This document shows, one piece after another, positions 29,312 through 38,239 of a stretch of DNA of 64,000 nt; the first letter of the stretch is position 1, and each line of letters begins with the position of its first letter. The position numbers were made by a program, and so were the translations under genes. The DNA comes from Akkermansia muciniphila (GTDB lineage: Bacteria > Verrucomicrobiota > Verrucomicrobiia > Limisphaerales > UBA9464), in contig CAMAUY010000004.1 of assembly GCA_945861565.1 (NCBI GenBank), positions 25,836 through 89,835 of the forward strand, written 5' to 3'. The notes beneath the pieces are model-generated. The model searched no databases and had not been told where the DNA came from. It worked only from the letters and a program-made list of their open reading frames with translations.

Positions 29312-29550
29312 GTCATCGACACCTGCCTGCCGATTGACGTGGCGGAAAACGATCCGTCGTTCGGCGTCGCTTCCGCCACGCTCATCGACTCGAAGCGGTC
29401 CGAGGGCCTGACCATCTGCCCCGTCACTTACGTGGAACTGGCTCCGGTGTTCGACGGGAACGCCAGGGCGCTGGACGAGTTTCTGCTCAAGCTCGGAGCC
29501 ATCTGGCCAGAAACGTGGACGCTCACCGACACGATTGCCGCGCATGATCG
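29312..29550 (+). pseudogene. Truncated PIN-domain toxin fragment
   Basis: The frame reads VIDTCLPIDVAENDPSFG, then CPVTYVELAPVFDG and WTLTDTIAAHDR, typical of the first ~80 residues of PIN (VapC-type) ribonucleases. The first metal-binding Asp and the Glu of VELAP are retained. The expected ATG is replaced (GTC at 29312) and the last third, with the remaining acidic residues, is replaced by transposase-derived sequence. It cannot make an active PIN nuclease. Confidence 0.65.
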
Positions 29551-29748
29551 CCGAGGACGAAGTGCCATTGCGCCCCGGCCGAAGAGAGCCGCGGGCCGTC
29601 AAGCGGCGTCCCAAACCTTATGGACTGCTGACTTGCCACCGCACAAAGTATCGGGAAACCGACCATCGCAGCAAGTGGCCTCGCGAGATCAATCCTCGAA
29701 TTCTCGAGCCCTTAACCCAGTGCCATTCCGTTCTGACCCTTTTTAATT
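29544..29748 (+). pseudogene. C-terminal remnant of an IS4-family transposase
   Basis: The frame from 29544 shows PLRPGRREPRAVKRRPKPYG, the conserved C-terminal signature of IS4-type transposases (RxxKRRPKPYPLL), followed by a degenerate tail. Only ~65 residues remain; no catalytic DDE region or terminal inverted repeats were found. It joins the PIN fragment directly, so an insertion followed by deletion probably destroyed the toxin gene. Confidence 0.65.
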
Positions 29749-29820
29749 GCGGACGCGCCCTTATGGGGTGCGGTGGCAAGCGAAGCGCGACATTCGAATG
29801 GTGCACCTCACTCATCTTTG

Positions 29821-29918
29821 TAAAGGGGTCAAGCCCGGAATTGTGAATTGGATTCAATTTCGAAACTGTTTGCCTCTTATTCCATCTTCTCAAGGCGCCC
29901 TTTTAATTTTGCCAACCC
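29821..29918 (+). repeat. Dispersed repeat R1, copy 2
   Basis: TAAAGGGGTCAAGCCCGGAA through TTTTGCCAACCCGC. It aligns almost base for base with 245-345, with a few substitutions. It sits between the IS4 remnant and the LamG fragment, inside the broken-gene zone. Confidence 0.75.
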
Positions 29919-29934
29919 GCACTCAGGTCCTTCC

Positions 29935-30303
29935 TTATGGCCACCGTAACCGGTAGAATTGATTGACGGAATTGCTGATCGTGACGCTCATCGGGCTGTT
30001 GCCGGCGCCGATGACGTCGGTCCAGCCAGCGGCGTTTCCAAGGTCGGGGTTGCGCTGGAGCCGGAAGCCGGGGCCAATCCAGGAGAAATTCAGCTTGGTC
30101 GTCGTTTGCGCGGCCAGCAGCACGGGATTGCCGATGGCCGTCTGGTAATGCGCCTGGATACGGCTCGCTGGCAGCGCGGTGCCGTAAATCGCAAATTCAT
30201 CGAGCCTGCCGTCGAACCAATTCTCCCTTCCAATCCAGGCCCCGATGTGTGCCGCGGTCAAATTCACCGGGATCGCAGTGCTGTAGTATTGGTGCCGGTA
30301 ACG
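29935..30303 (-). pseudogene. C-terminal fragment of a LamG-domain (concanavalin-like) secreted protein
   Basis: The reading frame has HIGAWIGRENWFDGRLDEFAIY and ALPASRIQAHYQTA, the final strands of a LamG/laminin-G-like lectin domain, followed by a ~60-residue verrucomicrobial C-terminal domain ending VNQFYRLRW. The N-terminal bulk and signal peptide are missing: sequence upstream of ~30303 belongs to a different gene (TPR fragment). It is non-functional or an assembly junction. Confidence 0.65.
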
Positions 30304-31085
30304 AAGGTCGCAAGTCCGGTGACGGCCTCGCAGGGTAATACCAATACGGCGGCTCCATATACGACAACTCGTGCTCAGTCTTCACCGCCGCCCGTAACTC
30401 CGTGACCATTTCGCCCGGTCTGTTTGCCGCGCCGGCGACCTTTCCCGCCAGCACATGAGCCCCGACTGCCAGAATCTTCGTGCCGGGAAAGTAGGGATTG
30501 TCCATCGCCACCACGGCGGAATTGGTTTGGAGCTTTCGGAACGCGTCGAGTTCATGTTGCGCCTCGTTGACTTGTGCGCCCGCCGCAAAGGCCAGCCCTC
30601 GCGCATAGTGCGCCATCGCTCGGTCAAACGGATATTCCTCCCCCGGCAGTTTCTCGTTCAGGATTTCCTTCCAGCGCCCGAAACGCGCGTAAGCCAGTAG
30701 CGGCAGGTAACGCTGACGCGGCCCCTCAATCGCGCCGCAGCGCAAGTCCAGGGTGTAATGCGACACCTTCTTCGCCGCCGCGATGCTGTCCCTGCTCCGT
30801 CCTTCAAGGTCCGTCGCGAACCAGAGGAAGTGAATGTTGTGCGGATAATAGCCGCCTGGATACGTGCCCGTCGGGTTGGCCTTCTTCATGTAGCCCTCGT
30901 CCACGCCCGTGGCGCGCTCGTTCACGGTCGAGGCGTCGTGATAACGCCCGACACGCACGTAAATTGGTGATGGGATGATGATGCCGGCCCAGCCCGTCAA
31001 ACCGGGGCACCGCCGGCAACGATTGCGCTGCAAGCACACCCGAGGCGGCACTCACAATAAACGTGATGATGAACAGCTTTCTCAT
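30304..31085 (-). pseudogene. Internally deleted TPR-type secreted protein
   Basis: ATG 31085, preceded by AAAGGGA, starts a clear signal peptide (MRKLFIITFIVSAASGVLAA) and RFDGLGRHHHPITN, the beginning of a TPR protein type I know from Verrucomicrobia and Acidobacteria. The frame then breaks near 30980 and resumes in another frame at IPSPIYVRVGRYHDASTVNE, which belongs far downstream in such proteins. It continues through GYYPHNIHFLWFATDLEGRS to YMEPPYWYYPARPS, where it is cut again. So the central TPR block and the C-terminus are gone. Confidence 0.6.
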
Positions 31086-31141
31086 AAGAGAATCCCTTTG
31101 AATCGGGCCATTCATTTCGCACTGAGAGTCCGCATTCGCGG

Positions 31142-32614
31142 CTACGGCATTGAAACGCGATAAAAGCGCTGCGCGAAATTCGCGGCGGTTGGATCGTTGA
31201 ACGGCACCGTGCTGGCGGCGTTGGTCTTGCTGGCCAGTGCGGTCCAGTCCGTCAAGTTCGTTGAAGTCTCGACAGTGAAGCGCATGCCCGTCCAGCTCTT
31301 GAACTGGAATGCTCCGCTCCCCGTGGCCTGCAAACGCACCGGCTCGGTTACGGTCAGGGACTGCTTCGCCGCCACATCGTGCAGTTCCTGGACGACGCCG
31401 GAGGGCCATTCGATGCGCAGCGTCTCGATGATCGTGGCGTCGCCCAGACCGAAGTGCGCGGTCAAAGTGCCGTTGCCAACACCGTCGCCATTGGAAATTT
31501 CACGTAGTTGCCAGATGGTTTTGCCGCCGATCGTCGCTTTGGCCCGGACCCTGGCGCCGATGGCGGAGCGATTGGACGCGGTCCCGGCACACTTCACCGT
31601 GAGCCAGGCATTGGAATTACCTTTGTTCCGGAACAACCAGTTGTTCTGGTTGGAATTCGCCACGAACAGATCGAGGAAGCCGTCCCGGTCATAGTCCGTG
31701 AACACGGCACCGTTGCCTGCCCCACCGGAATTGACCAGGTTGCCCTGGGTGATTTTGGTGAACGTGCCGTCGCCGTTGTTCAGGTAGAAGAATTCATTTT
31801 GCCCCCATAAATTCGTGACGAGCAAGTCGAGGTCGCCATCGTTGTCCACGTCTGCCCAGGCGGCGCCTCCTGAATCCCCGCTACCGGTGGCAATCGTGCC
31901 GGTCGTGATCTTTGTGAACGTGCCATCGCCGTTGTTGTGATAAAAAAAGTTTCGGTACTGGCCGCCGTCATAATTCCCGTTCGCCACGAAGAGGTCGGGA
32001 AATCCGTCATTGTCGTAATCGCCCCAGGCTGCGGAGAGTGACAGGCCGCCGTCGCTCGCGAGCGGGCTGTTGGTGATGAGGGTGAAGGTGCCGTTGCCAT
32101 CGTTGTGGTACAAAGCATTCTTGCCGACTCTTCGCCAGGCCGGGACGAACAGGTCTGGAAAACCGTCATTGTCGTAGTCCACCCACGAGGGGTAGGAGGC
32201 CGCTCCGACGGTGGGCAAATCAAGGGTCTGTGAAAAAGTGCCATCGCGATTGTTGCGGTAGAGACGATGGTCGCCAGAGTCCATCGCTACAAAAAGGTCA
32301 ATCCATCCATCCCGGTCGTAATCGCCCCAAACACATCCGTCGATCGATCCCGCATCCGAGACGATGGGGCCTTCGGTGATTTTCGTGAATGTGCCGTCGC
32401 GATTGTTTTGATATTGAAAGTTGTTCTGATCGGGCCAATGGGCAACGACCAGGTCCGGGAATCCGTCGTTGTCGTAATCGCCCCAGGCCGCCGAGACGGT
32501 TTTCCCAAGATCAGTCCCGACGCCAACCACGTTAGTCCGGGCAAAAGTGCCGTCGCCGATATTGCGATAAAGTAATGTTATTATCGCTTCCGGCTGACAG
32601 CATTGTTTCGCCAT
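31142..32614 (-). CDS. FG-GAP/VCBS and ASPIC-UnbV repeat protein (CRTAC1-like), N-terminally truncated
   Basis: The open frame has 490 codons; recognisable homology starts ~13 codons in. Residues ~15-300 hold six to seven FG-GAP/VCBS beta-propeller units (WGDYDNDGFPDLFVA and NNGDGTFTKIT repeated, with Ca-binding DxDxDG loops). Then comes an ASPIC/UnbV domain (GARVRAKATIGGKTIWQLRE, HFGLGD, IEWPSGVVQEL) and a short C-terminal domain ending RFYRVSMP. Such proteins are normally exported, but no signal peptide precedes the first repeat: the upstream codons come from the adjoining WD40 fragment. It is probably a 5'-deleted gene, possibly inactive. Confidence 0.75.
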   Translation of the reverse strand: MAKQCCQPEAIITLLYRNIGDGTFARTNVVGVGTDLGKTVSAAWGDYDNDGFPDLVVAHWPDQNNFQYQNNRDGTFTKITEGPIVSDAGSIDGCVWGDYDRDGWIDLFVAMDSGDHRLYRNNRDGTFSQTLDLPTVGAASYPSWVDYDNDGFPDLFVPAWRRVGKNALYHNDGNGTFTLITNSPLASDGGLSLSAAWGDYDNDGFPDLFVANGNYDGGQYRNFFYHNNGDGTFTKITTGTIATGSGDSGGAAWADVDNDGDLDLLVTNLWGQNEFFYLNNGDGTFTKITQGNLVNSGGAGNGAVFTDYDRDGFLDLFVANSNQNNWLFRNKGNSNAWLTVKCAGTASNRSAIGARVRAKATIGGKTIWQLREISNGDGVGNGTLTAHFGLGDATIIETLRIEWPSGVVQELHDVAAKQSLTVTEPVRLQATGSGAFQFKSWTGMRFTVETSTNLTDWTALASKTNAASTVPFNDPTAANFAQRFYRVSMP

Positions 32615-33287
32615 CAGGAGTGAACGCCAACGCGCTCACAATTCCGATCGAGCTATGCGGAAGGGCCAGCTTGCGGGGCGAAAACTTTTTCGGATCGCTC
32701 GCCAAGTCCCAGGCAATCACCTCGCCGCCGGTACCGGCTGAGATGAGCAGGTTCGCCCTCGGAGAAAACGCCATGGCATACACCCAGCCGGTATGTCCGT
32801 CCTTGGCTTCGAGAGGAAGCAGCTCGACGGGTGCTTCAGGGTGCGATAGTTCCCAGCGCTTGATCGGCACGCCGTCACCGGAAGCCGCTAAGGTTTTTCC
32901 ATCCAGCGAGAACGCCAGGCCATTGACCCGGAAACCCGCGGACAACGCCGTCATTTCACGAGGTTCTGCCGAGGTGACGTCCCACAGCTTGACCCGACCA
33001 TCGTCCGCGCCGCTCGCCAAGGTTTTGCCGTCGGGCGCGAAGATGAGAAAATTTACCAGATCCGAGTGACCTTTCGGCACGGCGATACGCTGATGGGAGG
33101 CGACCTCCCAGAGGATGATGTCCCGGCCAGCTCCCACCGCGAGTCGGCCGCCGTCCGGTGAGAATGCGAGCGGCTTCAGCCGTTCCCAGTCATTCCCGTC
33201 GATCGATCGAACGGTCGTGTCGCGCAAAGTGGTGATCCGCTTGCGTGTCCGGCTATCCCAGAGCTTGGCTTGCTCGGTCGAAGACCC
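32575..33287 (-). pseudogene. WD40-repeat fragment truncated at both ends
   Basis: The frame contains about five WD40 units (LAFSPDGGRLAVGAGRDIILW, FAPDGKTLASGADDGRVKLWD and similar). It begins abruptly at the end of the aminotransferase gene (EQAKLWDSRTRKRITTL) and stops in mid-repeat at SAGSDNNITL, where the FG-GAP gene takes over. There is no start region or signal peptide. It is a leftover of a larger WD40 protein. Confidence 0.65.
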
Positions 33288-33288
33288 G

Positions 33289-34581
33289 TCAACCACCCAA
33301 TACGCGATCACACACCTGAAAAAAGGTCTCGATGTCCGAAGGTCGGGTGTGAACATGAAACGAGAGGCGGAGGCGTTGACCCCCAAGAACGGAGATTTTC
33401 TTTTCCTTCAACGCTGCCCACAAAGCATCCAATTTTTCCGTCTTGAAGCGAATCGCCAGAATCGCTTGAAAGAAGCGTGAATCATCCGGAGTAATCACCT
33501 CGATATAACTTCGGCTCTGCGCCGTCTTGAGCGCCACGCGCGCCAAGTGATGCATACGGTCGTACACAACCTGCTCACCGAGGCTCTTGAGAAATCCCAC
33601 GCCCGCAATCATACCGTCGATGGTCGAGCGGTTATTTGTACCCACCATCATGAACCGCGCCGCGTGCAAGTCGGTTTTGTTGTCCCAGCCCGAGGAGGCG
33701 ACACACGGCCAAAGACGATCGAGCAAGTCGTCCCGCCCATAGAGCAAACCACAGCCAGCCGGCGCGAAGAGCCACTTATGCGGGCTGCCTGCAAAATAAT
33801 CACAGCCGAGTTGGTGCAAGGACAAAGGGACCTGACCATCCATGTGTGCCCCATCGACCACCGAGAGGACCCCCTTGTCGCGAGCCGCGCGGCAAATCTG
33901 CTGAACCGGCAAGATTAGGCCTGTCAGGCTGGTAATACCGCTGAAACTGAGCACCCGCGTCCGGGGGCCGATGGCGGAAATGAGGCGGTCCGTGAGTTCT
34001 TCAGGTTGTCGGGGAGAAACCGGGATTTCAACCTCGCGAACCGTGATCCCGACTCGAGCCGCTTTCAACCGCCAGCATCCGGTGCCGCCGCCGTGTTCCT
34101 GGTTCGTGATCAGGACTTCATCGCCGGCACTCAGGTCGAGCCCATTGGCGATGATGCTCATGGCTTCGGTGCAATTGTGAGTAAAGGCCAACTCGTCCCG
34201 CTTGCACCCCAAAAACTCGGCCATCTCCAACCGTTCCCCATCGAGCCGCTCGTAACCCCATCGCAGCACATCATCCGTCGCATACTCGGCACCGCGCGTC
34301 AGCGTGGCAACCATGGTTTGGAGCACCGATTTGGGCACCACCCCCAAGCTCCCCGGATTGAGGAAGATTCGCCATTCAGGCAGCAAAAAATGCTCGGTGC
34401 GAATCCGCGACCAAAAGCGCTCCGGGTTGGCCCGCAGGAGGTCATTGTCCGGGAGAGAAACAGAACCCGCAATTGCCGCATCCCTTGAAATGCCCGCCAA
34501 GGAACCGGCCAGAGCCAATCGTTGAATCAGGCCACGACGACTGAGCCTCGACGGGAGATCCCGCCCTTCAGTCGACGTCAC
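33289..34581 (-). CDS. Tat-exported class V aminotransferase (isopenicillin-N-epimerase-like)
   Basis: 430 residues. A twin-arginine leader (LSRRGLIQRLALAGSLAG) is followed by a PLP-dependent class V aminotransferase/NifS-like fold: FTHNCTEAMSIIANGL, the cofactor-binding Asp in SVVDGAHMDGQ, and the Schiff-base Lys in AGSPHKWLFAPAGCGLLY. Full length, with an intact C-terminus (IETFFQVCDRVLGG). PLP enzymes need their cofactor loaded in the cytoplasm, which fits Tat export. The exact reaction cannot be told; relatives include cysteine desulfurase-like and isopenicillin N epimerase-like enzymes. It lies 40 nt after the RidA-like gene on the same strand and is probably in one operon with it. Confidence 0.85.
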   Translation of the reverse strand: MTSTEGRDLPSRLSRRGLIQRLALAGSLAGISRDAAIAGSVSLPDNDLLRANPERFWSRIRTEHFLLPEWRIFLNPGSLGVVPKSVLQTMVATLTRGAEYATDDVLRWGYERLDGERLEMAEFLGCKRDELAFTHNCTEAMSIIANGLDLSAGDEVLITNQEHGGGTGCWRLKAARVGITVREVEIPVSPRQPEELTDRLISAIGPRTRVLSFSGITSLTGLILPVQQICRAARDKGVLSVVDGAHMDGQVPLSLHQLGCDYFAGSPHKWLFAPAGCGLLYGRDDLLDRLWPCVASSGWDNKTDLHAARFMMVGTNNRSTIDGMIAGVGFLKSLGEQVVYDRMHHLARVALKTAQSRSYIEVITPDDSRFFQAILAIRFKTEKLDALWAALKEKKISVLGGQRLRLSFHVHTRPSDIETFFQVCDRVLGG

Positions 34582-34621
34582 AAGGAAGTGTCTCCCGTGA
34601 CTGGAGCGTCAGGCTGGAACT

Positions 34622-35056
34622 TCATTTGCCGTTCCGGTAGGCTACACAACTGATCTCAACCCGAAACCCAAACACGATTTCCACACCTCCCACCGTGGCT
34701 CGCGCCGGGAACCCATTCTTGAAATAGGACGCGTACACTTTGTTCATCTCCGCGTAATCACTAATGTCTTTGAGATAAACCGTCACATTAACGACGTCGT
34801 CGATGCCATAGCCATTCTGCTTGAGCACACGGTTCAGATTGTCCATGACCTGACGCGTCTCCGCTTCGACGGAATCTCTGACATCCTTGCCGTCGGCGGT
34901 GCGCGGCACCTGTCCACTGACATAGAGCGTCGGACCGGCCAGGCGCCCCGGGCTGAACGGCAAGGTGGCCAATGGGACGGACTTTTGAGCCCAGATTATC
35001 CCAGCCATGGCACACAATGCCGCCAGGCACAACAATGGTAAAAGTCGGAGTTTCAT
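34622..35056 (-). CDS. Exported RidA/YjgF-family protein
   Basis: 144 residues. A cleavable signal peptide (LLPLLCLAALCAMAGIIWAQ) precedes a complete RidA domain: GRLAGPTLYVSGQVPRTADG, QVMDNLNRVLKQNGY, VNVTVYLKDISDYAEMNKVY and FPARATVGGVE, whose Arg corresponds to the substrate-binding Arg of deaminating RidA proteins. RidA hydrolyses reactive enamine/imine intermediates released by PLP enzymes. Here it sits just upstream of an exported PLP-dependent enzyme, which makes a functional link plausible (inference). It starts 13 nt after the pseudopilin stop. Confidence 0.88.
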   Translation of the reverse strand: MKLRLLPLLCLAALCAMAGIIWAQKSVPLATLPFSPGRLAGPTLYVSGQVPRTADGKDVRDSVEAETRQVMDNLNRVLKQNGYGIDDVVNVTVYLKDISDYAEMNKVYASYFKNGFPARATVGGVEIVFGFRVEISCVAYRNGK

Positions 35057-35069
35057 AAATAAGATAAAA

Positions 35070-35858
<789 letters not shown>

Positions 35859-36004
35859 AAAGTCGTAGAATGGGACGCGGAGGCATTGATGGGTACTTGC
35901 CCTCTTACGCTCCGCAATCCGGGAAATGGGACGGCCTCAAAGTGATCATCGCGTCCCAGTCTTGGCTTGGATATTCCCCTGTCAAGGTCGTAATCCCGGC
36001 CCTG

Positions 36005-36326
36005 ATCCGCGGATAGGAATCTGAAAATGAGAGAAAAAGCTCTCTCCTGTACTTTTTTCGCTTGCATATGTTATATATGCTGTATCGAATACGAATGCGC
36101 CGCGCGCAGACCACTCCAGTCCAAGACCGCCTTCGGGGCACTTCCCAACTCGGGCACGCAGCGCTATTTCCGCGCAGACTGTGCTTGCCATGAGAATTGA
36201 ATTTGTCGCCACCGACTATTGGGGAATGAGAACCACGGATAAACGCCGATAAACGCAGATTCCATGCCCTTTCTATCCGCGTCAATCCGTGTTCATCCGC
36301 GGTTCTCCTCTCCTTTATCCGCGGTT
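36005..36326 (-). repeat. Dispersed repeat R2, copy A (full length)
   Basis: Bounded by ATCCGCGGAT (36005-36014) and ATCCGCGGTT. It contains a 76-bp imperfect palindrome (36230-36305; GAACCACGGAT...ATCCGCGGTTC), a conserved middle segment, an AT-rich tract with CATATATAAC-type sequence and a GAGAG-CTTTTT-CTCTC hairpin near the other end. Minus orientation, right end 147 nt before the pseudopilin start at 35858. It is >85% like 61591-61906 by eye. The remainder of 35859-36397 shows no gene. Confidence 0.85.
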
Positions 36327-36397
36327 TTGGGCGTTCGACTTGGGGATTGCGCCTCATTAATTTTTTCTCTACTTAATTTCCCGCAATTCGTTCCGCC

Positions 36398-37291
36398 ATG
36401 CACCCATTCTTCGCACAAATCATTGTCTCAACGGCCACAAACGCCGCGCCTGCCTCCATCCTTGCGCCCTCGAGTGATCTCGTGAATCGAATCTCTGCGT
36501 CGACGCGAATCCCGATTCAAGTCGTCCACTGGGGGGCCAATATCCTAGCAGCCCTGGCCGTTCTCGTCATTGGCTTTTGGATCGCCAACATTTTTCGCAA
36601 TGTGATTAAGGGTGTCTGTGCGAAGCGAAATCTCGATCTGATGATCTCGGGATTCGTCGGCAACTTGGTTCATGCCCTCCTCATGACGTTTGTGGTGATT
36701 ACGGCACTGGGAACGCTCGGGCTCCCCACTCAGACTTTCTCAGCCGTGGTAGCCGCCGCCGGACTCGCGATCGGCCTCGCCCTCCAGGGATCACTCTCGA
36801 ATTTCGCCAGCGGTTTCCTGCTCGTCGCGTTCCGGCCTTTCAAAAAGGGCGACCATGTCGTGGGTGGAGGGATTGAGGGGATCGCCGATGAGGTGTCCAT
36901 TTTCTCGACGACCATTACGACTCCGGACAACAAGCGAATCACCGTGCCCAACTCAGCGATCATGGGCGGAACGATCTCGAACTTTACCGCCAATCCAACG
37001 CGCCGGATCGACCTGCACTTTGGCATCGGTGCCGGCCAAAGTTTGGAGAAGGCCCATCAGACGCTCCTCGCCAGCGCGGCAACCGAACCCCGCGTTCTGA
37101 AGACCCCTGCCACGGAGGTCTCCAATGCCAAGCTGGTGGAGGGCGGAACTTTGGTGGAACTCCGGGCGTGGTGCAAAACGACCGAGCTTGGGCCTGTCAC
37201 CAGCAGCCTCATCGCTCGAACCCAGGAGGCCCTCGCAGCAGCCGGCATCAAAGGCCCGGACAAGACCATTGCCTATCGGGAATTGAAGTAG
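36398..37291 (+). CDS. MscS-family small-conductance mechanosensitive channel
   Basis: 297 residues. Three membrane segments: about 45-70 (AALAVLVIGFWIANIF), 85-110 (NLVHALLMTFVVITAL) and a TM3 with the Gly/Ala-rich AVVAAAGLAIGLALQGSLSNFASGF signature of the MscS pore helix. It continues into the beta domain (FRPFKKGDHVVGGGIEG, TTPDNKRITVPNSAIMGG) and the C-terminal alpha/beta domain. Length matches E. coli MscS. It releases solutes on hypo-osmotic shock. A short unusual N-terminal stretch precedes TM1. It is convergent with the recombinase gene, 27 nt away. Confidence 0.93.
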   Translation: MHPFFAQIIVSTATNAAPASILAPSSDLVNRISASTRIPIQVVHWGANILAALAVLVIGFWIANIFRNVIKGVCAKRNLDLMISGFVGNLVHALLMTFVVITALGTLGLPTQTFSAVVAAAGLAIGLALQGSLSNFASGFLLVAFRPFKKGDHVVGGGIEGIADEVSIFSTTITTPDNKRITVPNSAIMGGTISNFTANPTRRIDLHFGIGAGQSLEKAHQTLLASAATEPRVLKTPATEVSNAKLVEGGTLVELRAWCKTTELGPVTSSLIARTQEALAAAGIKGPDKTIAYRELK

Positions 37292-37318
37292 CCGAGCGAC
37301 CCGGCTACTCCGACTGCC

Positions 37319-38239
37319 TCACGCTCGCGGGTGGAATTTGTCGTGAACCTCCCGCAGGCGTTGCCCCGCGACGTGGGTGTAGACCTCCGTCGTGGCGATG
37401 CTCGCATGACCCAAGAGTTCCTGGATCGATCGGAGGTCTGCTCCATGTTCCATGAGATGTGTCGCAAAGCTGTGCCGAAGCATATGGGGAGTAAGAGGCT
37501 TTTCCAGACCCCGCCGCTTCGCCCAGTTGCGAATGCGGAGCCAGAGTGTCACGGCGGCGAAGGGCGTGCCCCGCGCGCTCAAGAAGACCGTCGCTGGCGA
37601 TCGCGCGGTCACGAGGGCGGGGCGCGCGGTCTCGAGATAGCGCTCCAGGGCGTTTCGCGCTTTGCGCCCCACCGGGACGATTCGTTCCTTGTTGCCTTTG
37701 CCAATCACAGTGACGAAGCCGCCCTCGAGATGGAGGTGTTCCATCCGAATAGAGCGAAGTTCTGCGAGGCGCAATCCACCCGCATAGGCAAGTTCGAGAA
37801 TTGCGTGGTCGCGAAGCTCCGCCGCATCCGCCGATGTCTCCGGCGGCACCAGCAGCTTTGTCATCTCCGCCTCGGTCAGCGCCTTTGGCAGTCGCTTCCA
37901 GCGCCGAGGCAATGACAGGTTCTCCGCCGGGTTCCGCGTCACCCATTTCTCCGTTTCGCAAAATCGGAAAAAAGATCGAAGGGCGGAGATTTGCAGATAC
38001 ACGCTCTCCCCGCTCAGCGTGCGACCGGATACCGGATCGGTCGCGAGCGGGCGGCTGCGCTCCGTCTCGAGAAAGTCCAGAAGGTGAGCCGGCCGAACGT
38101 CGCCAGGCTTGCTCAACGCTCGCTTCGTGGACCACTCTGTAAAGCGATCCAATAGGAACTTATACGTCCTCTGGGTATGCTCCGCCTGGCCGCGCTCGTG
38201 GCGAACATGCTGCAGGAATTCCTCGATATAGTTATTCAC
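37319..38239 (-). CDS. xerD: XerD-like tyrosine recombinase
   Basis: 306 residues, the normal Xer length. N-terminal SAM-like core-binding domain (residues 1-110), then the catalytic domain with the full active set: Arg in GGLRLAELRSI, Lys in VIGKGNKERIVPV, HxxR in TPHMLRHSFATHLMEHGA, His in LLGHASIATTEVY and the Tyr nucleophile in YTHV. The ending LREVHDKFHPRA is XerD-like. Probably the chromosome-dimer resolution recombinase acting at dif with XerC. It overlaps the end of the sialidase-like gene by 8 nt, an unexpected partner. No attachment site or integron array was seen nearby. Confidence 0.9.
   Translation of the reverse strand: MNNYIEEFLQHVRHERGQAEHTQRTYKFLLDRFTEWSTKRALSKPGDVRPAHLLDFLETERSRPLATDPVSGRTLSGESVYLQISALRSFFRFCETEKWVTRNPAENLSLPRRWKRLPKALTEAEMTKLLVPPETSADAAELRDHAILELAYAGGLRLAELRSIRMEHLHLEGGFVTVIGKGNKERIVPVGRKARNALERYLETARPALVTARSPATVFLSARGTPFAAVTLWLRIRNWAKRRGLEKPLTPHMLRHSFATHLMEHGADLRSIQELLGHASIATTEVYTHVAGQRLREVHDKFHPRA

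Noticed and set aside
37319..38239. Integron or prophage integrase
   Set aside because: The sequence is XerD-like with a normal length and ending, and no attC array, phage genes or att duplication was seen around it.
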